Below, in pieces: positions 34,723 to 43,050 of a DNA stretch of 64,000 bases. Source of the stretch: Desulfovibrio aminophilus DSM 12254 (GTDB lineage Bacteria; Desulfobacterota; Desulfovibrionia; Desulfovibrionales; Desulfovibrionaceae); assembly GCF_000422565.1 (NCBI RefSeq), contig NZ_KE383876.1:220803-284802 (forward strand). The letters run 5' to 3'. How positions within the stretch are numbered: the stretch's first letter is position 1; the number at the start of each line of letters is the position of its first letter. The position numbers were made by a program, and so were the translations under genes. Under the pieces are notes generated by a model. The model was not told where the DNA came from. It saw only the letters and a program-made list of their open reading frames with translations, and searched no databases.

Positions 34723-36987
34723 ATGTTGACGCAGACCTTGGGTTTCCCGCGCATCGGGCGCGACCGCGAATTGAAGCGGGCGGTGGAGGGCTACTGGAAG
34801 GGCGAGGTGGACCGGGAGGCCCTGGCCGCCACGGCCGCCGCGCTGCGGGCCGAGCACTGGCGGATGCAGCGGGAGGCGGGCGTGGACCTGCTGCCCGTGG
34901 GCGACTTCGCGCTCTACGACCAGATGCTCGACCTGTCGCTCATGCTCGGCTGCGTGCCGGAGCGCTATGCCGGTCGCGGGGAGCCCGGCCTGGAGACGAT
35001 GTTCCTCATGGCCCGGGGCGGCGTGGGCGTGGGGGCCATGGAGATGACCAAGTGGTTCGACACGAACTACCACTACATCGTGCCCGAGCTGGCGGCGGGA
35101 CAGGTCTTCCGGCCCTCGGCCGGTCGGCTGGCCGGGGAGCTGCGCGAGGCGGCCCGGGCCGGATACGCGGCCAAGGCCGTGCTGCCCGGACCGTTCACCT
35201 TCCTGGCCCTGGCCAAGACGGCCGCGCCGGGTCTGGACAAGTGGTCCCTGCTGGAACCGCTCATTGAGGCGTATGAGGCGCTGTTGCGCGAGATCGGCCG
35301 GGAGTGCGGCTGGCTGCAGATCGACGAGCCCGTGCTGGTGATGGGCCTGCCCGGGACGGTCCGGGACCGCTTCCGGCCGGTGCTGGAGCGGCTGCGCGGG
35401 GCGGCGGGCAAGGCCCGGCTCATGCTGGCCACCTATTTCGGCGGCGTCGCGGCCCAGGCGGACCTGCTGGACGGCCTGGCCGCGGACTGCCTGCACCTGG
35501 ATCTGGTGCGCGCGCCGGAGCAGCTGGAGCCGGTGGCGGCGAAACTACCGAAGGACTGCGCCTTGTCCCTGGGGCTGGTGGACGGCCGCAACGTCTGGCG
35601 CGCGGACCTGGGCCGGGCCCTGGCCCTGGGCCGCAGGGCCGTGGAGCTGGTCGGCCCGGAGCGGCTCCTGGTCGCGCCGTCCTGCTCCCTGCTGCACGCG
35701 CCCGTAGACCTGGCGGCCGAGACGGCCCTGGACCCGGAAGTGCGGGAGTGGATGGCCTTCGCCCTGCAGAAGTGCGGGGAGCTGCGCCTGTTGGCCGACG
35801 CCCTGGAAGGCCGGGACGTGGCGGAGGCGTTGGGGGAGAACGCCCGGATCATGGAGCGCCGCCGGAGCTGCGCCAAGGCCTTGAACCCGGCCGTGCGCGA
35901 CCGGGCGGCGGCGGTGACGCCGGAGATGACCGCCCGGCGTTCGCCCTACTCCGTGCGCAACGAGGAACAACGCACGCGCCTGGACCTGCCGGAGCTGCCC
36001 ACCACGACCATCGGCTCCTTCCCGCAGACCACCGAGGTGCGCGCCGCCCGGGCCGCGTTCAAGGCCGGGAAGCTGGACCGGATGGGCTACGAACAGGCCA
36101 TGACCGGCTTCATCCGCCGGGCCGTGGAGGCCCAGGAGGCGGCCGGGCTGGACGTGCTCGTGCATGGCGAGCCCGAGCGCAACGACATGGTGGAGTACTT
36201 CGGCGAGCAGTTGGACGGGTTCTGCTTCACGAAGAACGGCTGGGTCCAGAGCTACGGCACGCGCTGCGTGAAGCCGCCGGTGATCTACGGCGACGTGTCC
36301 CGGCCCCGGGCCATGACCGTGGCGTGGTGGGAGCAGGCCGCCGCGATGACGAAGAAGCCCATGAAGGGCATGCTCACCGGGCCGGTGACCATTCTCTGCT
36401 GGAGCTTCGTGCGCGACGACCAGCCGCGCTCGGCCACCTGCCGCCAGATCGCCCTGGCCATCCGCGACGAGGTGGCGGATCTGGAGCGGGCCGGAGCGCC
36501 CATGGTGCAGATCGACGAGCCCGCCCTGCGCGAGGGCCTGCCCCTGGAACCCGAAAATCGCGGGGAGTATCTGGACTGGGCCGTGGAGTGCTTCCGGCTG
36601 GCCTCCACGGGCGTTTCCGACGCCACGCAGATCCATACCCACATGTGCTACGCGGAATTCAACGAGATCATCGAATGGATCGCGGCCATGGACGCGGACG
36701 TGATCAGCATCGAGGCCGGCCGCAGCGGCATGGAGCTGCTGGAGGCCTTCGGCCGCTTCCACTACCCCAACGAGGTGGGCCCGGGCGTCTGGGACATCCA
36801 CAGCCCGCGCGTGCCGGGCGTGGAGGAGATGGTCGGGCTCCTGGAGAAGGCGCTGCGGGTGATCCCGCGCGAACGGCTCTGGGTCAACCCGGACTGCGGC
36901 CTGAAGACCCGCGACTGGCCCGAAACCGAGGCGTCCATGCGGAACATGGTCGAGGCGGCCCGGAAGTTGCGGCGGCCGAAGGCCTGA
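34723..36987 (+). CDS. metE: Cobalamin-independent methionine synthase
   Basis: A 754-residue MetE with both halves. The N-terminal half starts [21 protein letters not shown]. The C-terminal zinc half starts with [17 protein letters not shown] and has [31 protein letters not shown] (His, Cys zinc ligands), [14 protein letters not shown] and [13 protein letters not shown] (second Cys). It methylates homocysteine from methyl-tetrahydrofolate polyglutamate without B12. AAGGAGGA precedes the ATG. Control by the B12 riboswitch upstream implies a B12-dependent MetH elsewhere. Confidence 0.97.
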   Translation: MLTQTLGFPRIGRDRELKRAVEGYWKGEVDREALAATAAALRAEHWRMQREAGVDLLPVGDFALYDQMLDLSLMLGCVPERYAGRGEPGLETMFLMARGGVGVGAMEMTKWFDTNYHYIVPELAAGQVFRPSAGRLAGELREAARAGYAAKAVLPGPFTFLALAKTAAPGLDKWSLLEPLIEAYEALLREIGRECGWLQIDEPVLVMGLPGTVRDRFRPVLERLRGAAGKARLMLATYFGGVAAQADLLDGLAADCLHLDLVRAPEQLEPVAAKLPKDCALSLGLVDGRNVWRADLGRALALGRRAVELVGPERLLVAPSCSLLHAPVDLAAETALDPEVREWMAFALQKCGELRLLADALEGRDVAEALGENARIMERRRSCAKALNPAVRDRAAAVTPEMTARRSPYSVRNEEQRTRLDLPELPTTTIGSFPQTTEVRAARAAFKAGKLDRMGYEQAMTGFIRRAVEAQEAAGLDVLVHGEPERNDMVEYFGEQLDGFCFTKNGWVQSYGTRCVKPPVIYGDVSRPRAMTVAWWEQAAAMTKKPMKGMLTGPVTILCWSFVRDDQPRSATCRQIALAIRDEVADLERAGAPMVQIDEPALREGLPLEPENRGEYLDWAVECFRLASTGVSDATQIHTHMCYAEFNEIIEWIAAMDADVISIEAGRSGMELLEAFGRFHYPNEVGPGVWDIHSPRVPGVEEMVGLLEKALRVIPRERLWVNPDCGLKTRDWPETEASMRNMVEAARKLRRPKA

Positions 36988-36995
36988 GGGAAGCG

Positions 36996-37036
36996 CCGGG
37001 GAAACCCCTTTTTTGCAAAGAAGGAGGTTTCCCCGG
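36996..37036 (+). terminator. Hairpin after metE
   Basis: CCGGGGAAACC pairs with GGTTTCCCCGG (11 bp) around a loop with TTTTTT. The usual 3' T-run is missing, so termination is plausible rather than certain. Confidence 0.55.
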
Positions 37037-37061
37037 ACCCCTTCCTCAAAAAAACGTCACA

Positions 37062-37108
37062 GTGGCGCGGAGCGTCGGCGGCCGAGGCCGCCGGGCGCTC
37101 CGCGCCAC
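37062..37108. repeat. Large perfect inverted repeat
   Basis: GTGGCGCGGAGCG (37062-37074) and CGCTCCGCGCCAC (37096-37108) form 13 perfect pairs; inside, GGCGGCC and GGCCGCC add seven more around a GA loop. It resembles the arms of the hairpin array at 33.2-33.4 kb in type and in its intergenic position. Confidence 0.75.
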
Positions 37109-37165
37109 GCGATTGGCCGGGGTCGGGCGGCCCGGGCGCGGGTGAAGAAAGGCGAAAGAGCCTTT

Positions 37166-37696
37166 CTATGAAGCGGCGGAGCCGCGGACAAAAGCCTTCT
37201 GCAGGGCGGCCGAGGCCATCAGGCTCGCGCCGTGGGCCGTGGCGTCCAGGATGTCCGCGTCGGTCCAGCCCTGGGCCCGCAGGCCGTCCAGATCGGCGGC
37301 GCTGACGGAAGCCGGTTCGGACAGGGCCCTGCGCACGAAGACCACCAGGGCGGCCTCGCGTTCCTCCAGGGATTCCGGGGCCCGGCCCTGGGACAGGGCC
37401 TCCAGATCCGCGCCGCTCATGCCCATGCGCTGGAGCAGGCTGCTGTTGAAGGCCAGACAGGCGTCGTGGCAGGACAGATTCGAGGCCGCGTAGCGGATGG
37501 CGGCCAGGAGCGGCGCGCTCAGGGTCTTGTGCCCACCGAAATAACGCAGGCCGCCGAACTGGACCTGCTGGAGTTCGGGGCTGGCCGAGAGCAGGCGCAT
37601 GGGCATGGGCACCTCGCCGAGCTGGTCGAAGGCCGAATACACCTGGGCCACACTGCCCGTGGCCTGGCCGGGTTCCACCGTCTTGAGCAGAATCAT
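37166..37696 (-). CDS. Carboxymuconolactone decarboxylase/AhpD-like protein
   Basis: A 176-residue all-helical protein of the CMD/AhpD family ([15 protein letters not shown], then [30 protein letters not shown]). AhpD-type members use a CxxC...H disulfide; here the pair is Cys76 and Cys80 (CHDAC, three residues between), and the His three residues after it is Asn. The peroxide-reducing role is therefore doubtful. It lies 86 bases downstream of a TetR gene on the same strand and is probably its target. The ATG follows a clear AAGGAG-like site (CAAGGAGA). Confidence 0.75.
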   Translation of the reverse strand: MILLKTVEPGQATGSVAQVYSAFDQLGEVPMPMRLLSASPELQQVQFGGLRYFGGHKTLSAPLLAAIRYAASNLSCHDACLAFNSSLLQRMGMSGADLEALSQGRAPESLEEREAALVVFVRRALSEPASVSAADLDGLRAQGWTDADILDATAHGASLMASAALQKAFVRGSAAS

Positions 37697-37724
37697 GTCT
37701 TTCTCCTTGGGGTTTGTATCGTAA

Positions 37725-37739
37725 TAGACCGGTCAACTA
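37725..37739. promoter_or_regulatory. Candidate TetR operator before the CMD gene
   Basis: TAGACCGGTCAACTA lies between the TetR and CMD genes. It shares TAGAC, N5 and CTA with the 15-mer before the TetR gene itself. Confidence 0.6.
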
Positions 37740-37782
37740 TTTTCAGGCGCGAACAGGGGCGACGCTTGCCGATGCGCGCGGC

Positions 37783-38361
37783 CTAGGCCAACAGATGATC
37801 GAAGAGGAATTCCTCGAAACGCAGCAGAGGCCCGGGGTTCTTCTCCACCTTCATGCGCAGGAGCGCACCCTCCCAGGAGTCCAGGATGAAGGCCGCCGCG
37901 CGCTCGGGGTCCAAGCCGGGTTTCAGTTCGCCGCGATCGCGGGCCTGGGCCAGGAGCCCGGCCAGCCGGGAGGACATGGCCGCCATGGCGGTCTGGAGCG
38001 CCTGGCGCATGGCCGGAGAGAGGTCGCTCATCTCCTGGGCTAGGTTGCCCAGGGGGCAGCCCCGGACGCAGCCGCCCTCGGCCTGGAACCCCCGAAAGGT
38101 CTCGAACAGCCGGCGCAGACGGATCAGGGGCGGATCGTCGCCCTGGTCCAGAAGGGAGGCGGAGACCCCGGCCATGCGCTGGGCATGGTGTTCCACCAAG
38201 GCCAAGCCGAAGTCCTCCTTGCTTTTGAAATAAAAATAGAAGGAACCCTTGGGCACCCCGGCGGCGGCCAGGATGTCGGCCAATCCGGTGTTGTGGAAAC
38301 CCTGGCGGTGGATGAGATCCGCCCCGGCGTCGAGAATGGCCTGCCTCGCGTCACGCTTCAT
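37783..38361 (-). CDS. TetR-family transcriptional repressor
   Basis: A 192-residue TetR regulator. The HTH covers residues 7-50 (ARQAILDAGADLIHRQGFHNTGLADILAAAGVPKGSFYFYFKSKED), and the ligand domain fills the rest with LFETFRGFQAEGGCVRGCPLGNLAQEM. Two Cys in CVRGC could sense redox or electrophiles, a guess. Operator-like TAGAC-N5-GTCTA/AACTA repeats flank the gene on both sides, consistent with autoregulation and control of the CMD gene downstream. Confidence 0.9.
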   Translation of the reverse strand: MKRDARQAILDAGADLIHRQGFHNTGLADILAAAGVPKGSFYFYFKSKEDFGLALVEHHAQRMAGVSASLLDQGDDPPLIRLRRLFETFRGFQAEGGCVRGCPLGNLAQEMSDLSPAMRQALQTAMAAMSSRLAGLLAQARDRGELKPGLDPERAAAFILDSWEGALLRMKVEKNPGPLLRFEEFLFDHLLA

Positions 38362-38372
38362 GCGGCAACTAA

Positions 38373-38387
38373 TAGACCAGTCGTCTA
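38373..38387. promoter_or_regulatory. Candidate TetR operator before its own gene
   Basis: TAGACCAGTCGTCTA is a near-perfect palindrome (TAGAC-N5-GTCTA) 12 bases upstream of the TetR start codon, where an autorepression site is expected. Confidence 0.7.
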
Positions 38388-38424
38388 GATTGCGTCAACA
38401 AAAAAAATCTCCCGCCTTTGCGGG

Positions 38425-38439
38425 GACCGGCGAAGCCGG
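38425..38439. repeat. Dispersed palindromic repeat unit
   Basis: GACCGGCGAAGCCGG matches exactly the core of the 25-base units at 4.28-4.35 kb. It sits between the TetR and TunR genes. Confidence 0.75.
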
Positions 38440-38462
38440 GGAACTTTTCAGCGCCCTGCTTG

Positions 38463-39536
38463 CTAGTCGACCTTGAGGATCACGGAATAGGCGGAAAAGG
38501 TCACCCAGGCGGGATTTCCGGCGCACAGCTCGAGGCGCTGGGCGCTCTCGGCCGTGGTCACGGAACAGACGCGGGTGTCGTCGGCCAGGCGCACGATGAC
38601 CTCGGCCGTGAGCTTGCCCACGGTCACGCGGTCGATGACGCCCTGCAGGCGGTTTTCGGCCGACGAGCGGGGCTCGGTCCCGCAGGTCTCCACCAGAACC
38701 CAGGGAGCCTTGATTTCGGCGGTGAGGAGCATCCCCGGCCGGATGCCCAGGGACTGCACGCTGTCCACGGTGATGACCGAGGATATGGCGTGCCCGCCCA
38801 GGGTGGAAAGCTCCACGCGGGCCTGGATGTCGCCCTGGATCACGCGGGCGACCTTGCCGAAGAAGGCGTTGCGCGCGCTGGTCTTGCGACGGGACTCGCG
38901 CTCCAGGATGTGTTCGGTGATGCGCTTCTTGTCCTCCTCGGAGAAGTCCAGGAAGGCGGCGGTGAGGTCGGCGGAGGACTGGCCGAGCATGTCCTGGACC
39001 ACCTTGAGGGGCATGTCGCCGCGCAGCAGCTCGATGGCCCGGGAGCGGCGCAAAACCGTGGGATTGGCCAGCTCCAGGGGGATTCCGGCGGCCCGGGAGC
39101 GCTCCTGGAACTTGCGGCGGATGTGGCCCTGGTCCATGTGGCAAAGCGTTCCGCGCAGAGGCAGGAGCGCCGGGTCGGCCAGCAGGCGGCGCAATTCCGA
39201 GGCGGCCTCGTCGGACAGGCGCACCTCGCGCGTGGCCTTGCGGCCGCGAAAGCGGACCACCCCGGCCACGGGGTCCAGATCCTCGGCGTCGTCCAGGGCC
39301 AGAACCTCGCCCAGGCGCGCGCCCGTATGGCGCAGGAGGAGGTAGATGAGCCAGAGCCGCAGCCGCGACCGGCGGGTGTCCGCGCGGCGGGATTGCTCGG
39401 CCCACTTGGCGAAGGCCTCGGTCAGCCGGGCCAGATCGATGGTGTCCAGGTACTTCACCCCCTCGGGCACGGCGAAGACGGCCGAGGGGTTGAGGCGTCC
39501 GTTTTCCTGGTCCGGAGGCGGTTGACGGCTCTTCAT
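38463..39536 (-). CDS. tunR: TunR-type tungstate/molybdate regulator (XerC/D-like DNA-binding + TOBE)
   Basis: A 357-residue protein. Residues 30-215 are a tyrosine-recombinase-like domain (RHTGARLGEVLAL with Arg74, RGRKATREV with Lys100, VLRRSRAIELL). The catalytic residues are partly lost: the first His is absent, the second is Gln186 (LGQSS) and the nucleophile Tyr is Phe195 (LTAAFLDF). Residues 220-357 hold two TOBE/Mop-like oxyanion-binding units. TunR regulators, known in sulfate-reducing deltaproteobacteria, activate modABC or repress a TSUP transporter; here the divergent neighbour is a TSUP permease, so repression is likely. No clear ribosome site before the ATG. Confidence 0.88.
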   Translation of the reverse strand: MKSRQPPPDQENGRLNPSAVFAVPEGVKYLDTIDLARLTEAFAKWAEQSRRADTRRSRLRLWLIYLLLRHTGARLGEVLALDDAEDLDPVAGVVRFRGRKATREVRLSDEAASELRRLLADPALLPLRGTLCHMDQGHIRRKFQERSRAAGIPLELANPTVLRRSRAIELLRGDMPLKVVQDMLGQSSADLTAAFLDFSEEDKKRITEHILERESRRKTSARNAFFGKVARVIQGDIQARVELSTLGGHAISSVITVDSVQSLGIRPGMLLTAEIKAPWVLVETCGTEPRSSAENRLQGVIDRVTVGKLTAEVIVRLADDTRVCSVTTAESAQRLELCAGNPAWVTFSAYSVILKVD

Positions 39537-39588
39537 CCATGCAGGATACAAGGAGAGTGGCCGGATGCCAAGGGCGGCACGGAATAAA

Positions 39589-39658
39589 AAAAACACGTGA
39601 CAAGGCGCGCGGGCTTGGGTAAGGCTGGACTCACACGAGTTCTGAAAAACACGTGACA
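39589..39658. promoter_or_regulatory. Twin 14-bp direct repeats, candidate TunR operators
   Basis: AAAAACACGTGACA occurs exactly at 39589-39602 and 39645-39658, 56 bases apart, in the gap between divergent tunR and the TSUP permease. A 7-bp hairpin (GTGCCGC-CAA-GCGGCAC, 39659-39675) follows the second copy just before the permease ribosome site. Confidence 0.65.
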
Positions 39659-39688
39659 GTGCCGCCAAGCGGCACAAGGAGGCGGGCC

Positions 39689-40636
39689 ATGTATTTCTCC
39701 GTCGCCGGAATCGAAGTCCAGCCCTGGATCCCCCCGCTCACGGCCTTCTGCGTGTCCTTCTTCACCAGCATGGGCGGCGTGTCCGGGGCCTTCCTGCTCC
39801 TGCCCTTCCAGATGAACATCCTAGGCTACGTGAACCCCTCGGTGAGCGCCACCAACCACGTCTTCAACATCACGGCCATCCCGGCCGGGGTCTATCGCTA
39901 CATCCGCGAGGGCCGCATGGTCTGGCCCCTGACCTGGGTGGTGATCATCGGCACCCTCCCCGGGGTCTTCATCGGTTCGCTGCTGCGGGTACTCTACCTG
40001 CCCGACCCGAGGAACTTCAAGTTCTTCGTGGGCCTCGTCCTGCTCTACATCGGCGGCCGGATGATCCTCGACCTGCTCAAGAAGCCCGCCCCGGGCCAGG
40101 ACAAGAAGAGCGCCGAGAAGCGCTTCCAGGAGATGGTCAAGGCCTGGCGGCAGCGCGCCGAGTCCACGGGCGAGAAGCTCCCGGCCGTGCGCGTCACGCG
40201 CTTCTCCACCACGCGCATCGCCTACGAGTTCTACGGCGAGGCCTTCGAGATCTCCACCCCGGGCATCCTCTCCCTGAGCCTCGTGGTGGGCGTCATCGGC
40301 GGCACCTACGGCATCGGCGGCGGAGCCATCATCGCCCCGTTCTTCGTCTCGGTCTTCGGCCTGCCCGTGTACACCGTGGCCGGGGCCGCGCTCATGGGCA
40401 CCTGCGTCACCTCCCTGGCGGGCGTGACCTTCTTCCAGGTCATCGCGCCCTGGTTCCCGAACCAGTCCGTGGCCCCGGACTGGATCCTGGGCCTGCTCTT
40501 CGGCCTGGGCGGCATGGCCGGGATGTACCTCGGCGCGCGCTGCCAGAAGTTCGTGCCCGCCCGGTACATCAAGTGGATGCTCGGGGCGGTCATCTTCTGG
40601 ATGGCCCTCAAGTACGTCATAGGGTTCTTCTTGTAA
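39689..40636 (+). CDS. TauE/SafE (TSUP)-family permease
   Basis: A 315-residue membrane protein with about eight helices: FCVSFFTSMGGVSGAFLLLPFQMNILGY near the start, and a second-half repeat LVVGVIGGTYGIGGGAIIAPFFVSVFGLPVYTVAGAA. A charged cytoplasmic loop (about 135-195) joins the halves. TSUP proteins export sulfite, sulfoacetate or other oxyanions. As the divergent partner of TunR it may expel molybdate or tungstate, or take part in sulfur oxyanion exchange. AAGGAGG precedes the ATG. Confidence 0.85.
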   Translation: MYFSVAGIEVQPWIPPLTAFCVSFFTSMGGVSGAFLLLPFQMNILGYVNPSVSATNHVFNITAIPAGVYRYIREGRMVWPLTWVVIIGTLPGVFIGSLLRVLYLPDPRNFKFFVGLVLLYIGGRMILDLLKKPAPGQDKKSAEKRFQEMVKAWRQRAESTGEKLPAVRVTRFSTTRIAYEFYGEAFEISTPGILSLSLVVGVIGGTYGIGGGAIIAPFFVSVFGLPVYTVAGAALMGTCVTSLAGVTFFQVIAPWFPNQSVAPDWILGLLFGLGGMAGMYLGARCQKFVPARYIKWMLGAVIFWMALKYVIGFFL

Positions 40637-40816
40637 CCACACCGTCGGTCAACGCCGCGCCACCCGCCGGCGCGGCCCTCCAGCAGGCCCGGGGCTCCTC
40701 CTCCCCGGGTCTTCGCGTCCCACTTCCCGCGCCTTGACCCCTGGTCCAGGGCAGTGCTATCGTCTGTCGACGATTTCACAACTAACTGATAATAAAGACT
40801 GACGATGGAGGACGGG

Positions 40817-41755
40817 ATGGACGAGCAAACGCTGACCCACGCCGACCTGGCGCGGGGGGCCGGGGTCTCGGTCACGAGCATCAAGAGCTACCGGGCCAAG
40901 TTTCCGGGCTTCATCCCCGTGGCCTCCTGGACCAAACCCATCCGCTTCCAGCCCGAGGCCCTGCCCGTCTGCGCCCGCATCAGCGCCCTGTTCGCAGAGG
41001 GCCGCAGCGTGGCTCAGGTGCGGGCGGTCCTGGCCCGGGAGTTCCCGGAAAACGCCGCCGAACGCCCCGCCGAGGAGGTCCGCAACCCCTTCGCCGCCGG
41101 GATCAGCGAACGCTCGTTCCAGGAGTTCTTCCAGGCCGCCGGGAAGATGATGCAGGGCATGGCCGCCCTGGCCACGGCCCAGGCCCGCGCGGACCAGCGC
41201 CTCACGCGCCTGGAGCGGGCGCTGGAGGATCTGGCCTCGGTCCAGGCCCAGGGCGCGGAAGCCATGACCCGGCTGGCCGCCGAGATCGGGGAGTGGTCCG
41301 CCGGAACGGCCCGGCCGCGCAAGGTCGTGGCCGTGCGCGGAACCGAGGGCCGCACCGAAACCTATGCCTTCGAGGAGCGCGTCGAGCCCGCGCCGGAGTC
41401 CGCGCCCGCCCCCTCGGACCTGCCGCCGGAGTCCCTGCTCGGCCTGCCCGTGGCCATCCGCACGGATCGCGGCGAGTTCCTGGGCGTGCCCGGCCGTCTC
41501 TCCCTGGCCGCCTTCGCCGCCGCGCTGGAGCGCCAGGCCGGAAGCCCGGCCGACTGGACCCGCGAGGACGAGTCCTTCGTCCTGACCCTGAATCTGGGCG
41601 GCGCGGTCCACGCCCTGCTCTTCAGCGCGGCCACCTCGCCCAGCGGCGTGGAGGTGGCCCTGCTGGCGGGCCTGGGGCTGGACGGCCGCGAGGCCACCCC
41701 GGCCTTCGTGCAGGAGTTCGTGCGACAGGTGCGGGAGCGGATGGACAGGGCCTAG
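40817..41755 (+). CDS. MerR-like HTH protein with C-terminal domain
   Basis: A 312-residue protein with an N-terminal winged helix (LTHADLARGAGVSVTSIKSYRAKFPGFIP, RFQPEALPVCARISALFAEGR), a coiled coil at about 100-165 (RADQRLTRLERALEDLASVQ) and a beta-rich C-terminal region (LLGLPVAIRTDRGEFLGVPGRL, FVLTLNLGGAVHALLFSAATSPSGVEVALLAGL). The start at 40817 follows GGAGGACGGG; an ATG 12 bases upstream lacks a ribosome site. It is built like the 13250 gene but with an added C-terminal part. Converges with rsmB, eight bases apart. Confidence 0.6.
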   Translation: MDEQTLTHADLARGAGVSVTSIKSYRAKFPGFIPVASWTKPIRFQPEALPVCARISALFAEGRSVAQVRAVLAREFPENAAERPAEEVRNPFAAGISERSFQEFFQAAGKMMQGMAALATAQARADQRLTRLERALEDLASVQAQGAEAMTRLAAEIGEWSAGTARPRKVVAVRGTEGRTETYAFEERVEPAPESAPAPSDLPPESLLGLPVAIRTDRGEFLGVPGRLSLAAFAAALERQAGSPADWTREDESFVLTLNLGGAVHALLFSAATSPSGVEVALLAGLGLDGREATPAFVQEFVRQVRERMDRA

Positions 41756-41763
41756 GGCGTTCC

Positions 41764-43050
41764 CTACTTGCCCTTCTCGATCAGGGCGCTGAAGAAGAAT
41801 TCGCCCAGCGGCGAGTCGTGCGGAGTGGTCCAGGTGCGCGCCACCCGGGCCTTGTCCGTGCGCTTGCGGAAGCCTTCCACCAACAGCTCGTTCTCGTCCG
41901 GGTTGAGCGTGCAGGTGATCACGGCCATGAGCCCGCCGGGCCGCAGGCTTTCGTAGGAGGCGTCCAGAATGGCCGCCTGGAGCCGGGTCAGATCCCGGAC
42001 GTCGCGCGGGCCGCGCTTCCACTTGATGTCCGGACGGCGCGACAGCACGCCCAGGCCCGAGCAGGGCAGATCCAGAAGCACGCTGCCCGGGGCGCGGCGC
42101 ATCGGCGTGGGCAGGTCGGCGCGGGCCCGGAAGCAGGGCACCTCGGGCATGTCCCGGCGCAGCGCCTTGAGCCGCCCCTGGTGGATGTCCGAGGCGATGA
42201 CGCTCTTGCCCAGCTCCAGGAGGTGCCGGGTCTTGTTGCCGCGCCCGGCGCAGGCGTCCAGCACGGGCTCGGGCCAGGCCCCGGGAGTCAGGACCGTGAG
42301 CGCGGCGCGGGCGGCGAAGCTCTGGCGCGTCACGTATTGCGCGGCCTCGGCGTCCAGGTCCAGTTCCGTGGCGGGCGGAAAGGCGAAGGCCCGGCCGTCG
42401 CGGGCCAGGAGGTCCGGGTCGTGCTCCAGGGCGCGGGACAGGTCGCGGCCCTGCCGCCCGTGTGAGACCACCAATCCCAGGGCCGGAGCCCGGGTCTGGG
42501 CCGCCAGGAAGCCTTCGGCGCGCTCCTGGCCGTAAGTTGAAAGCCAGAGCCGCACGATCCACTCCGGGCAGGAGTGCCAGCGGCAGAGAAAATCCACTTC
42601 GTCGGCCGCGCCCTGGCGGTAGAAGGCGGGTTCGCGCGGGGCCTCCCCCAGGTCCGAAACCCGGCGCAGCACCGCGTTGAACAGCCCCGACAGCCGCCCC
42701 TCGCCCTGGCCCTTGGCCCAGTCCACCGCCCAGGACACCGAGGCGTAGGCCGGAACCTTGTCCAGGAAAAGGATCTCGTAGGCCGCCAGGCCCAGCCCCA
42801 GGGCCAGGTTCTCGGGCATGGCCCCGGGCTTGCCCAGGAAGCGCGAGAGCACGTGGTCCACCCGGCCCTTGAGCCGCAGATAGCCGTAGGCCAGTTCCGT
42901 GGCCAGGCCGACGTCGCGCGGGTCCAAACGCTGGGCGCTTAGCGAGGCGTCCAAGGCGGCCTGGATGTCCTGGCCGCGCCAGAGGCACTGGGAGAGCGCC
43001 CGCAGGGCGACGCCCCGGGCCGGGGGCAGGGGCTTGCCGGGCCTAGCCAT
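41764..43050 (-). CDS. rsmB: 16S rRNA (cytosine-967-C5) methyltransferase RsmB
   Basis: A 428-residue RsmB: NusB-like RNA-binding domain at 10-140 (ARGVALRALSQCLWRGQDIQAAL, LATELAYGYLRLKGRVDHVLSRFL, AYASVSWAVDWAKG), then the methyltransferase domain with DACAGRGNKTRHLLEL (SAM motif I), DLPCSGLGVLSRRPDIKW (motif IV with the catalytic PCSG Cys) and ITCTLNPDENE (motif VI with the second Cys). It methylates C967 of 16S rRNA. It overlaps the DUF116 gene by eight bases and ends the def-fmt-DUF116-rsmB series. Confidence 0.93.
   Translation of the reverse strand: MARPGKPLPPARGVALRALSQCLWRGQDIQAALDASLSAQRLDPRDVGLATELAYGYLRLKGRVDHVLSRFLGKPGAMPENLALGLGLAAYEILFLDKVPAYASVSWAVDWAKGQGEGRLSGLFNAVLRRVSDLGEAPREPAFYRQGAADEVDFLCRWHSCPEWIVRLWLSTYGQERAEGFLAAQTRAPALGLVVSHGRQGRDLSRALEHDPDLLARDGRAFAFPPATELDLDAEAAQYVTRQSFAARAALTVLTPGAWPEPVLDACAGRGNKTRHLLELGKSVIASDIHQGRLKALRRDMPEVPCFRARADLPTPMRRAPGSVLLDLPCSGLGVLSRRPDIKWKRGPRDVRDLTRLQAAILDASYESLRPGGLMAVITCTLNPDENELLVEGFRKRTDKARVARTWTTPHDSPLGEFFFSALIEKGK

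Noticed and set aside
38463-39536. Phage integrase or mobile element
   Set aside because: The recombinase-like domain lacks catalytic residues and carries oxyanion-binding TOBE units, so it is a regulator (TunR).
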